From NCBI GenBank assembly GCA_037443705.1, contig JBBINV010000010.1, forward strand, positions 9,740 to 73,739: 64,000 nucleotides of DNA. Reading direction: 5' to 3'. Source of the DNA: 2-02-FULL-66-14 sp037443705 (GTDB taxonomy: Bacteria > Pseudomonadota > Gammaproteobacteria > Burkholderiales > SG8-39). The notes under the pieces are model-generated. The model was not told the DNA's origin and made no database searches. It worked only from the letters and a program-made list of their open reading frames with translations. Of this stretch, positions 16,440-23,899 are shown piece after piece (position 1 is the first letter of the stretch; the number at the start of each line of letters is the position of its first letter). A program made the translations under genes and the position numbers.

Positions 16440-17673
16440 GTGCGCTACGAGCTCCTGGTCGGCCTGCGCTACACGCGCGCCAAGCGCCGCAACCACTTCA
16501 TCAGCTTCATCTCGCTCACCTCGATGGCGGGTATCGCGCTCGGGGTGGCGGCGCTGATCGTGGTGCTCTCGGTGATGAACGGGTTCCAGAAGGAGCTGCG
16601 CGCGCGCATCCTCGGGGTGGCCTCGCACGTGCAGCTTGTTGGCGCGGGAAACCGCCTCACGGACTGGCCGAAGGTGGCCGGGATCGCCAGGCACCACCCG
16701 CGCGTGCAGGCCGCGGCGCCGTTCGTGCACGCGCAGGCGATGCTCTCCGCCGGCCAGGCGGTGCGCGGCGCGATCGTGCGCGGCGTGCTGCCGGAGGACG
16801 AGGATCGCGTGGCCGAGATCGGGCGCCAGATGCGCGCCGGAAAGCTCGGGGCACTGAAGGCCGGCGCGTTCAACATCGTGCTCGGCTCCGAGCTCGCGCG
16901 CGCGCTCGGCGTCATGCCCGGCGACAGGATCGCGCTCATCGCGCCGCAGGGCACGGTGACCCCGGCGGGCGTCATTCCGCGTCTCAAGCAGTTCACCGTG
17001 GCGGGCATCTTCGAGGTCGGGATGTTCGAGTACGACTCCGGCCTCGCGCTCGTGCACCTGGAGGACGCGCAGAAGCTCTACCAGATGGGGGACGCGGTCT
17101 CGGGCGTGCGCCTCAAGCTCGACGACCTCTTCGCCGCGCGCACCGTGGCGCGGGAGCTGATGGCGAAGCTCGGCGCGGACGTGTTCGCCTCGGACTGGAC
17201 GCGAAGCCACGCGAATTTCTTCCGCGCGGTGGAGATCGAAAAGCGCGTCATGTTCCTGATCCTCATGCTGATCGTCGCGGTGGCGGCGTTCAACATCGTC
17301 TCGACGCTGGTGATGCTCGTCACCGACAAGCAGGCCGACATCGCGATCCTGAGGACGCTCGGCGCCTCGCCCGCGTCCATCGTCCAGATCTTCATGATCC
17401 AGGGCTCCGTCATCGGCGTGATCGGAACGCTCATCGGCGTCGTGGGCGGCGTGCTGCTCGCGTTGAACGTCGCCACCGTGGTGCCCTTCGTCGAGAACCT
17501 GCTCGGCTTCAAGTTCCTCGCGAAGGACGTGTACTACATCTCCGACCTCCCGTCGGAGGTTCTGACCGGCGACGTCACCACCATCGGTCTGGTGTCGCTC
17601 GTGCTCTCGTTCCTCGCCACGCTCTACCCGAGCTGGCGCGCCTCGCGCGTCAACCCCGCGGAGGCGCTGCGCT

Positions 17674-17681
<8 letters not shown>
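16440..17681 (+). CDS. lolC: Lipoprotein-releasing ABC transporter permease LolC/LolE
   Basis: LolC/E with LolD extracts outer-membrane lipoproteins from the inner membrane and hands them to LolA. The 413-residue protein starts at GTG (MRYELLVGLRYTRAKRRNHFISFIS), the conserved LolCE N-terminus. One membrane segment lies at about 22-45 (SMAGIALGVAALIVVLSVMN), followed by a large periplasmic domain and three C-terminal membrane segments of the FtsX type. The ending WRASRVNPAEALRYE is the usual permease C-terminus. Only one permease gene is present beside lolD, so it may act as a homodimer (the LolF type) rather than as a LolC/LolE pair. It overlaps lolD by 8 bases. Confidence 0.93.
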
Positions 17682-18363
<682 letters not shown>

Positions 18364-18459
18364 CCTCTGCCGGTATATGCTTTCCGCGGCCGCGCCTTGC
18401 GGCCTAATTCAGGTCATGCGGCTTGGAAACCTCCGCTGCCAAGCTGGCACAATCGCGCG

Positions 18460-18737
18460 ATGGACTTCGAGATTCTTGGTGAATTCACCGTTCTCGAAAC
18501 TATCGCCTCCGGTCGCGGTATTCGCTCAGGCGTTTGCTGCGGGGCTATGGCAAGGGCTGCTGGCGGGAGATGAAAGGCTCAGCCCGGATTCGGTTGCGAA
18601 ATGGAGATGTGCGATTCGACAAGATCTACCGCGTCGTGCCGGACGACGAAGCTGCCGCAGACGGCGATATCCGAGTGATTGATGAAAGCGGCGAGGACTA
18701 CCTCTACTCTGCTGACCGCTTTGACACGGACGTGTAA
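18460..18737 (+). pseudogene. Small conserved protein gene broken by a one-base frameshift
   Basis: Frame 1 from the ATG at 18460 reads MDFEILGEFTVLETIASGRGIR and then runs out of family-like sequence. One frame over, from about 18525, the reading continues LRRLLRGYGKGCWREMKG...ARIRLRNGDVRFDKI and stops at 18737. Together they match a family of roughly 80-90 residue proteins of unknown function with the pattern E-GE-TIA-G-IR-L-RL-YG-G-WRK-KG-A-VRL. A single missing base near 18525 explains the break; a sequencing error or a -1 slip remain possible. GC content here looks lower than in neighbours. Confidence 0.6.
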
Positions 18738-18751
18738 AGGAGCAGACTCGC

Positions 18752-19363
18752 TTGACCCATACGGTTGGAATCTATCTCTTTGACGAGGTGGAAGTGCTCG
18801 ACTTTGCGGGCCCCTTTGAAGTGTTCTCGACCGCCTCGAGGGTCAAACTGCGCCTGGAACCTCGCGCTCCGATCCCATTCGAGGTCTTCACGATTGCCGA
18901 CTCCAGACGCATCGTCAGGGCCCGCGGAGGATTGCAGGTACAGCCACAGTTTGAAATCGCGCATCATCCCCTTATCGATGTGCTCGTCATCCCCGGCGGC
19001 GTCGTTGCGGCCGAACTGCAGCGGGAAAACATCATCGCCTGGATTGCACGAGCAGCCGCCACCGCAAAAATTACCGCTTCAGTCTGTACCGGCGCTTTTC
19101 TCTTGGGCCAGGCCGGGTTGCTCCACGGCAGGGGCGCAACTACACATTGGGAGGATATCGCCGACTTGCGCACCATGTTCCCTGCCATCCATGTTCAGGC
19201 AGAGACACGATGGGTAGATGCGAATCAGGTAGTCACATCGGCGGGCATCTCGGCCGGCATCGACATGAGTCTTCACCTTGTTGCACGTCTTGAAAACGAC
19301 GACTTGGCCGTCAGAACCGCGCGACAAATGGAGTTCGAATGGCAGCGCTCGTACGCCGCATAG
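18752..19363 (+). CDS. DJ-1/PfpI family protein (isonitrile hydratase-like)
   Basis: This 203-residue protein has the type-1 glutamine-amidotransferase-like fold of the DJ-1/PfpI superfamily. Family marks are FDEVEVLDFAGPFEVFS at the N-terminus, the acidic residue there, DVLVIPGG around residue 77 and the nucleophile elbow ASVCTGAFLLGQAGLL with its cysteine. The sequence near the end, TSAGISAGIDMSLHLV, fits the AraC-N-terminal or isonitrile-hydratase subgroup. The start is TTG, supported by AAGGAG at 18737-18742 nine bases upstream. It lies in the less GC-rich patch together with the frameshifted gene before it. The substrate is unknown. Confidence 0.85.
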   Translation: MTHTVGIYLFDEVEVLDFAGPFEVFSTASRVKLRLEPRAPIPFEVFTIADSRRIVRARGGLQVQPQFEIAHHPLIDVLVIPGGVVAAELQRENIIAWIARAAATAKITASVCTGAFLLGQAGLLHGRGATTHWEDIADLRTMFPAIHVQAETRWVDANQVVTSAGISAGIDMSLHLVARLENDDLAVRTARQMEFEWQRSYAA

Positions 19364-19727
19364 GCAGCCCGGCAACGGCGTCCGGCGGATCGGCTTCGCC
19401 TTGGACGCCGAACCGTTCGGCCCAATGAGGTATCGCCTTTGTGTGATCCGGCATCGAGACAGCCCTTGCTGCCGGGAGTCCCTGCGCTTGCGGCTTCGGT
19501 ACTCGTCGCGTGTAGCGCGAGCACGTAGAAACTCGATGCGGCGCCAATCCATGACGGCCCCGTATTTCGGCTGAAGCTTGTTCGATACCACGAAAATCCT
19601 CCTTTCCATTGCACCGGGGAAGTCTTTCGGGTCCAATATGCGTCTGGACGGACCCGAAACTCACCCGCAAACCCGGACTCTACAAAGCAACGACTGGCAC
19701 TCCTGAAGGGAGCAGGTCAAGGGAACC
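19364..19727. other. Gene-poor gap between the DJ-1 and GFA genes
   Basis: No gene is convincingly visible in these 364 bases. On the minus strand there is a strong AAGGAGG (19604-19598) six bases before a GTG at 19591, followed by about 75 codons that read VSNKLQPKYGAVMDWRRIEF and then a basic stretch. That frame only stops inside the DJ-1 gene at 19079, so at best it is the front of a truncated gene. The base composition is less GC-rich than elsewhere. Confidence 0.4.
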
Positions 19728-20132
19728 ATGATGCTTCGAGGCAGCTGCCTCTGCGGAGGGGTGCGATACGAGGTCACCGGGCCGCTGCGCGGCGCGCTCA
19801 ACTGCCATTGCTCGATGTGCCGCAAGGCGCACGGTGCGGCGTTTCGCAGTCGCGCGAGCGTGAAGGCAAGCGACTTTCGCTGGGCGCAAGGGGCGGAGCT
19901 CGTCACGTTCTACGAGTCTTCGCCGGGCACGCACCGCGGATTCTGCCGCGTGTGCGGCTCGCCGCTGCTCAGCCGCTTCGATTTCGAGCCGTCCTGGTAC
20001 GGCCTGCCGCTCGGCGCGCTGGACGACGATCCGGGAGTGAAGCCGAAACGGCACGTGTTCGTAGCGTACAAGGCGCCGTGGCACGACATCACGGACGGCC
20101 TGCCGCAGTTCCCGGAGCTGCCCCCCAAATGA
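19728..20132 (+). CDS. GFA family zinc-binding protein (first of two)
   Basis: The 134-residue protein belongs to the GFA (glutathione-dependent formaldehyde-activating enzyme-like) family. Zinc-ligand cysteines are visible as GSCLCGGVRYE, NCHCSMCRKAHG and FCRVCGSPLL. Despite the family name most members have no shown formaldehyde role. The start is the ATG of MMLRGSCLCGG. It overlaps the next, related gene by four bases (ATGA), so the pair looks like a tandem duplication that has diverged. Confidence 0.88.
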   Translation: MMLRGSCLCGGVRYEVTGPLRGALNCHCSMCRKAHGAAFRSRASVKASDFRWAQGAELVTFYESSPGTHRGFCRVCGSPLLSRFDFEPSWYGLPLGALDDDPGVKPKRHVFVAYKAPWHDITDGLPQFPELPPK

Positions 20133-20611
20133 GCGCCGCGGCGTTCCCGATCGAAGGCGGCTGCGACTGCCGCGCGGTGCGCTATCGCATGACGGGCGCG
20201 CCGATGTTCGTGCATTGCTGCCATTGCCGCTGGTGCCAGCGCGAGTCCGGCGCGGCGTTCGCGCTGAACGCGCTGATCGAGGCCGACCGCGTGGTCCTGC
20301 TCGCGGGCGAGCCGGAGGTAGTCGATACGCCCTCGGCGAGCGGCAAGGGGCAGAAGATCGCGCGCTGCCCGAATTGCCGCATCGCCCTGTGGAGCAACTA
20401 CGCGGGCGCGGGCGAGAGGATGCGCTTCGTGCGCGTGGGCACGCTCGACGACCCGGACCGGTGCCCGCCCGACATTCACATCTATACGTCCACCAAGCAG
20501 CCCTGGGTGGTGCTGCCGCCCGGGACGCCCGCGGTGCCGGAGTACTACGACCGCGACAGGTACTGGCCCGCGGCGAGCCTCGAGCGGCGGCGGGCGTTGC
20601 TCGGACGCTAG
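20129..20611 (+). CDS. GFA family zinc-binding protein (second of two)
   Basis: This is a 160-residue GFA protein with the ligands arranged as GGCDCRAVRYRM, CCHCRWCQRESG and ARCPNCRIALW, so the second site is C-x2-C as in the upstream paralogue, while the first site is C-x-C. The C-terminus HIYTSTKQPWVVLPPG is typical of the family. The reading starts at the ATG that overlaps the preceding stop codon. The two genes share domain type but differ considerably in sequence. Confidence 0.88.
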   Translation: MSAAAFPIEGGCDCRAVRYRMTGAPMFVHCCHCRWCQRESGAAFALNALIEADRVVLLAGEPEVVDTPSASGKGQKIARCPNCRIALWSNYAGAGERMRFVRVGTLDDPDRCPPDIHIYTSTKQPWVVLPPGTPAVPEYYDRDRYWPAASLERRRALLGR

Positions 20612-20825
20612 ACTCGCCACGGATCTTGAGGACGTTCTCGCCCGCCCCGGCGAGCCTGCGGCCGACGAGGGCGAGCGCGACCGCGAGCCCGAAGACGGGG
20701 AGCAGGATGTGCGCAGGGAGCTTGCGCGAGGACACGAACCCGGCTGCGCGCTTCGCGTCCGCCTGCACGCGCAGGCGCCCGGCGCGGCAGCCCGCGGTGA
20801 ACTCGGCGTGCGTTGGGGCGCTCAT
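20612..20825 (-). other. Possible truncated small membrane protein gene
   Basis: An ATG at 20825 overlaps the DUF2062 stop (ATGA) and opens a frame reading MSAPTHAEFTAGCRAGRLRV, then a charged stretch and a hydrophobic segment LPAHILLPVFGLAVALALVG. The first 60 codons look like a real protein of the N-terminal amphipathic plus membrane-helix type. No stop appears in this frame before the antisense side of the GFA genes; a TAG in another frame at about 20612 would end it if one base were lost. It is therefore either a truncated or frameshifted gene, or a chance frame. Confidence 0.35.
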
Positions 20826-21388
20826 CGCTTGGGGTGGCGCCGCGCGCGCCGCTTTCGCGCCCGCGCGCGCCAGGCGAGGATCACGTAGGCGCGCCACCCG
20901 AGCTGAACCGCCGCGTAGCCGAGGATCGCAAGGGTCACCGCAAGGGCCGGAAGCCCCAGCGCGAGCGGCTTGCCGAGCGCGAGCATCCAGTCGAGCAGCG
21001 CTCGCAGCGACTCGCCCCAGTCCGCCCAGTTCCACTCGAAGGGCTGGATGCCGGCGCGGTCCCGGTTGCCGCCGAGCAGGAGCTTGCCGTACTCGTACGC
21101 GATCACGTAGAGCGGCACGATCGTGAAGGGATTGGTGTACAAGGTGACGATCAGCGCCACGGGAATGTTCTTCTTCAGCGGGATCGCGAGCAGGAGCGCC
21201 GTGAGCATCTGCAGCGGCCCGGGGACGAGCCCCGAGAACAGCCCGATCGCCACCGCGCCCGCCACCGAGTCGCGGTTGAGGTGCCAGAGGTTCGAGTGCT
21301 GCAGCCACGAGCCGAAGCGCACGACCCATTTGTTCGCGCGCACCTGGGCAGCGTCGGGCAGGAACCGGCGGATGAACTTTCTGGGCAT
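20822..21388 (-). CDS. DUF2062 membrane protein
   Basis: The 188-residue protein starts MPRKFIRRFLPDAAQVRANKW and has about four hydrophobic segments. The DUF2062 signature is the stretch around residues 45-100: SVAGAVAIGLFSGLVPGPLQM and LYTNPFTIVPLYVIAYEYGK, with the conserved N-P-T. Members are inner-membrane proteins of unknown role, sometimes fused to glycosyltransferases or nearby. A CTAG-rich 63-base divergent region separates its start from the DUF1538 gene. The stop overlaps a possible small ORF (ATGA). Confidence 0.85.
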   Translation of the reverse strand: MPRKFIRRFLPDAAQVRANKWVVRFGSWLQHSNLWHLNRDSVAGAVAIGLFSGLVPGPLQMLTALLLAIPLKKNIPVALIVTLYTNPFTIVPLYVIAYEYGKLLLGGNRDRAGIQPFEWNWADWGESLRALLDWMLALGKPLALGLPALAVTLAILGYAAVQLGWRAYVILAWRARARKRRARRHPKR

Positions 21389-21451
21389 CGAAGCGGGCCG
21401 TTGCCGCAAGTCTAGCGCGCGCGGCGCTCTGATACACTGCGCGCGCCCGCC

Positions 21452-23158
21452 ATGAAGAAGACGCTCCGGTACGGCGATTTCCTCGGAGTCGTGCGCCTGC
21501 GGCAGCGCGCGATCAGCTACAACGACGTCGTGCGCATCGAGCATCCGCCGCGGCGCCCGCGATTGCGCCCGCGCGACGTCTACCGCCTGATCACGCCTTA
21601 CCTGGCGCCGAAGGCGCTCGAGCAGATGCGCGCGGTGCTGCCGATCGCGCTGTTCCTCGCGGTGTTCCAGCTGCTGGTGCTTCGCGCCGGGGTCGAGGGG
21701 CCGCTCGCGATCGCGCTCGGCATCGTCGCGGTGATCGCGGGCCTGATGTGCTTCATGGAAGGGGTGCGGCTGGGTCTCATGCCTTTCGCCGAGAACATCG
21801 GCTATCTGCTTCCGCAGCGCGCGCGGCCTTCCACCGTGCTCGTGATCGCGTTTGCGGTCGGGGTGCTCGCGACACTCGCCGAGCCGGCGATCGGCGCCCT
21901 CCAGGCCGCGGGCAGCCTCACCGACCCGAAGCGCGCGCCGCTCCTCGCGAAGGTCCTGTCGCAGCACTCGGGCGCGCTCGTGCTCGCGGTCGGCCTGGGG
22001 GTGGGCGCGGCGGTGGTGCTCGGGATCCTGCGCGTGATCTACAACCTGCGCCTGAAGACGATCGTGATCGTGACGCTGCTGCCGTGCCTGGGGCTCACCG
22101 CGTGGTTCGCCGCGGATCCGCGTCTCGCGCCGGTGCTGGGGCTCGCCTGGGACAGCGGCGCGATCACCACCGGGCCGGTCACGGTGCCGCTCGTTCTCGC
22201 GCTCGGCATCGGCGTCGCGAACGCGTCGGGCGAGGAAGACAACCCGCTCTGCGGCTTCGGCATCGTGACGCTGGCTTCGCTCTTTCCCGCGATCGCGGTG
22301 ATGCTGCTCGTGCTCGGCGTGGCGCCGCAGGACGTTGCTCCCTCCGCGCCCGCGGCCGTCGCGGCGCCGTCCTGGCACGAGCAGACGCCGCAGGCCGAGG
22401 CGATCGGCGCGCTGCGCGCGATCCTTCCGCTCACGCTCTTTCTGTGGATCGTGCAGCGGGTGCTGCTCGGCGAGCGATTGAAGGAGGCGCGCTTCGTCGG
22501 CTACGGCATCGTCATGGCGGTGCTCGGCATGCTGCTGTTCAACCTGGGGCTCGCCTGGGGCCTCGCGCCGCTCGGAAGCCAGGCCGGAGGGCTGGTGCCG
22601 GCGGCATTCAGCGCGCATCCCGGCGCCGCCGGCTCGCCGCTCTACGGTTACGGCGCGGGGATCGCGGTGGCGCTCGCGTTCGCGGCGCTGCTCGGCCTGG
22701 GCGCGACGCTGGCGGAGCCCGCGCTGCTTGCGATGGGGATCACGGTGGAGAACCTCACGGACGGCGCGTTCCGGCGAGGCATTCTCGTGTACACCGTGGC
22801 GGTGGGCGTGGCGCTCGGCACCGCGCTCGGCGTGGCCAAGATCGCGTTCGGCCTGCCGCTTGCGACGCTGCTGCTTCCGGCTTACGTGATCGCGCTTGCG
22901 ATGACCGCGGTCTCGAGCGAGGAATACGTCAACCTCGCCTGGGACAGCGCAGGGGTGACCACCGGGCCGGTGACGGTGCCGCTCGTGCTCGCGCTGGGCC
23001 TCGGGCTCGGGAAATCGGTCGACGCGGTGGACGGTTTCGGTGTGCTCGCGATGGCCTCGGTCGGCCCGATCGTAACGGTGCTCGCGACGGGACTGTGGAT
23101 CCGGCTGCGCGAGGCGCGCGAGGCGCGCCGCGCGGCGCTCGCAAGGGAGGCGGCATGA
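21452..23158 (+). CDS. DUF1538 membrane protein with two repeats
   Basis: The 568-residue protein is a polytopic inner-membrane protein made of two related halves, about residues 55-290 and 320-555. The repeat signature appears twice: ATLAEPAIGALQ and ATLAEPALLAMG early in each half, and LAWDSGAITTGPVTVPLVLALG / LAWDSAGVTTGPVTVPLVLALG late in each half. The family is annotated only as DUF1538 and is presumed a transporter. Two P-II-like genes follow with overlaps of 4 and 11 bases, so the three proteins are made together and the P-II proteins probably gate or sense for the membrane protein. The substrate is unknown. Confidence 0.88.
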   Translation: MKKTLRYGDFLGVVRLRQRAISYNDVVRIEHPPRRPRLRPRDVYRLITPYLAPKALEQMRAVLPIALFLAVFQLLVLRAGVEGPLAIALGIVAVIAGLMCFMEGVRLGLMPFAENIGYLLPQRARPSTVLVIAFAVGVLATLAEPAIGALQAAGSLTDPKRAPLLAKVLSQHSGALVLAVGLGVGAAVVLGILRVIYNLRLKTIVIVTLLPCLGLTAWFAADPRLAPVLGLAWDSGAITTGPVTVPLVLALGIGVANASGEEDNPLCGFGIVTLASLFPAIAVMLLVLGVAPQDVAPSAPAAVAAPSWHEQTPQAEAIGALRAILPLTLFLWIVQRVLLGERLKEARFVGYGIVMAVLGMLLFNLGLAWGLAPLGSQAGGLVPAAFSAHPGAAGSPLYGYGAGIAVALAFAALLGLGATLAEPALLAMGITVENLTDGAFRRGILVYTVAVGVALGTALGVAKIAFGLPLATLLLPAYVIALAMTAVSSEEYVNLAWDSAGVTTGPVTVPLVLALGLGLGKSVDAVDGFGVLAMASVGPIVTVLATGLWIRLREAREARRAALAREAA

Positions 23159-23526
23159 GCACGGCGAAGGGGGAATTCGTGGTGCTGACCGACGCGGTGC
23201 TGATCACCTGCATCGTGCAGCGCGGCGCAGCCGACACGGTGATCGAGGCGGCACTCAAGGTCGGGGCGCAGGGCGCGACCGTGTTCTACGCGCGCGGCAC
23301 GGGCGTGCGCCAGCGCCACCTCGGCGTGCTCGGGGTGACCGTCAACGCGGAGAAAGAGGTGATCTACATCGTCGTGCCCTCGGAGCAGGCCGACCTCATC
23401 TTCGAGCGCGTGTTCGTCGCCGGGCAGCTCGACACGCCCGGCATGGGCATGATCTACATGTCGCCGCTCGACAAGATGGCGACCTACGTGCCGCCCGCGG
23501 TGGTGGAGCGCTTCCTTGGCGGCTGA
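23155..23526 (+). CDS. P-II-like signalling protein 1, coupled to DUF1538
   Basis: The 123-residue protein has the ferredoxin-like fold pattern of GlnB/P-II trimers. Landmarks are LITCIVQRGAADTVIEAALKVGAQGATVFYARGTGVRQR, which corresponds to strand 1, helix 1 and the base of the T-loop, and VIYIVVPSEQADLIFERVFVAGQLDTPGMGMIYMSPL at the end. The T-loop is short and lacks the GlnB uridylylated Tyr context, so it is unlikely to be a nitrogen-regulation GlnB. The start codon overlaps the DUF1538 stop (ATGA). Confidence 0.85.
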   Translation: MSTAKGEFVVLTDAVLITCIVQRGAADTVIEAALKVGAQGATVFYARGTGVRQRHLGVLGVTVNAEKEVIYIVVPSEQADLIFERVFVAGQLDTPGMGMIYMSPLDKMATYVPPAVVERFLGG

Positions 23527-23860
23527 GCGCCATAAGCTCATCACCTGCTTCCTCCCGGCCGGGCGCGCGGCCGAGGTGCTCGAGCGGCTGCGCAAGGAGC
23601 AGGGGATTTCCAGCACGCTCTACCACCACGCGCGCGGCGTGGGCGTCGGAACGCGGCGCGGGCACGCGCACCTTGCCTCGGAGCGCGAGGTGATTACGGT
23701 GCTCGCGCCCGAGGCGCGCGCCGACGAGCTGTTTCGCTTCCTCTACTTCGCGGCAGGGCTCGATGCGCCGAACACCGGCATGGTGTTCATCGAGCGGGTT
23801 CTGCGCGCCGCGCCGTTCGTGCTTCCGGAGGTTCCGGAAGCCAGGGAATCGACCCGATAG
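23516..23860 (+). CDS. P-II-like signalling protein 2, coupled to DUF1538
   Basis: This second P-II-like protein (114 residues) begins at a TTG that lies inside the preceding gene, giving an 11-base overlap in a different frame. It reads HKLITCFLPAGRAAEVLERLRKEQGISSTLYHHARGVGVGTR in the first half and NTGMVFIERVLRAAPFVLPE at the end. It differs from protein 1 at most positions but keeps the fold pattern, so the two may form hetero-oligomers. There is no GlnB-type tyrosine motif. Confidence 0.8.
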   Translation: MAAERHKLITCFLPAGRAAEVLERLRKEQGISSTLYHHARGVGVGTRRGHAHLASEREVITVLAPEARADELFRFLYFAAGLDAPNTGMVFIERVLRAAPFVLPEVPEARESTR

Positions 23861-23899
23861 GCGCTTCAACGTTTCGGCGCGCCGTGCGTTGATGGCGGG

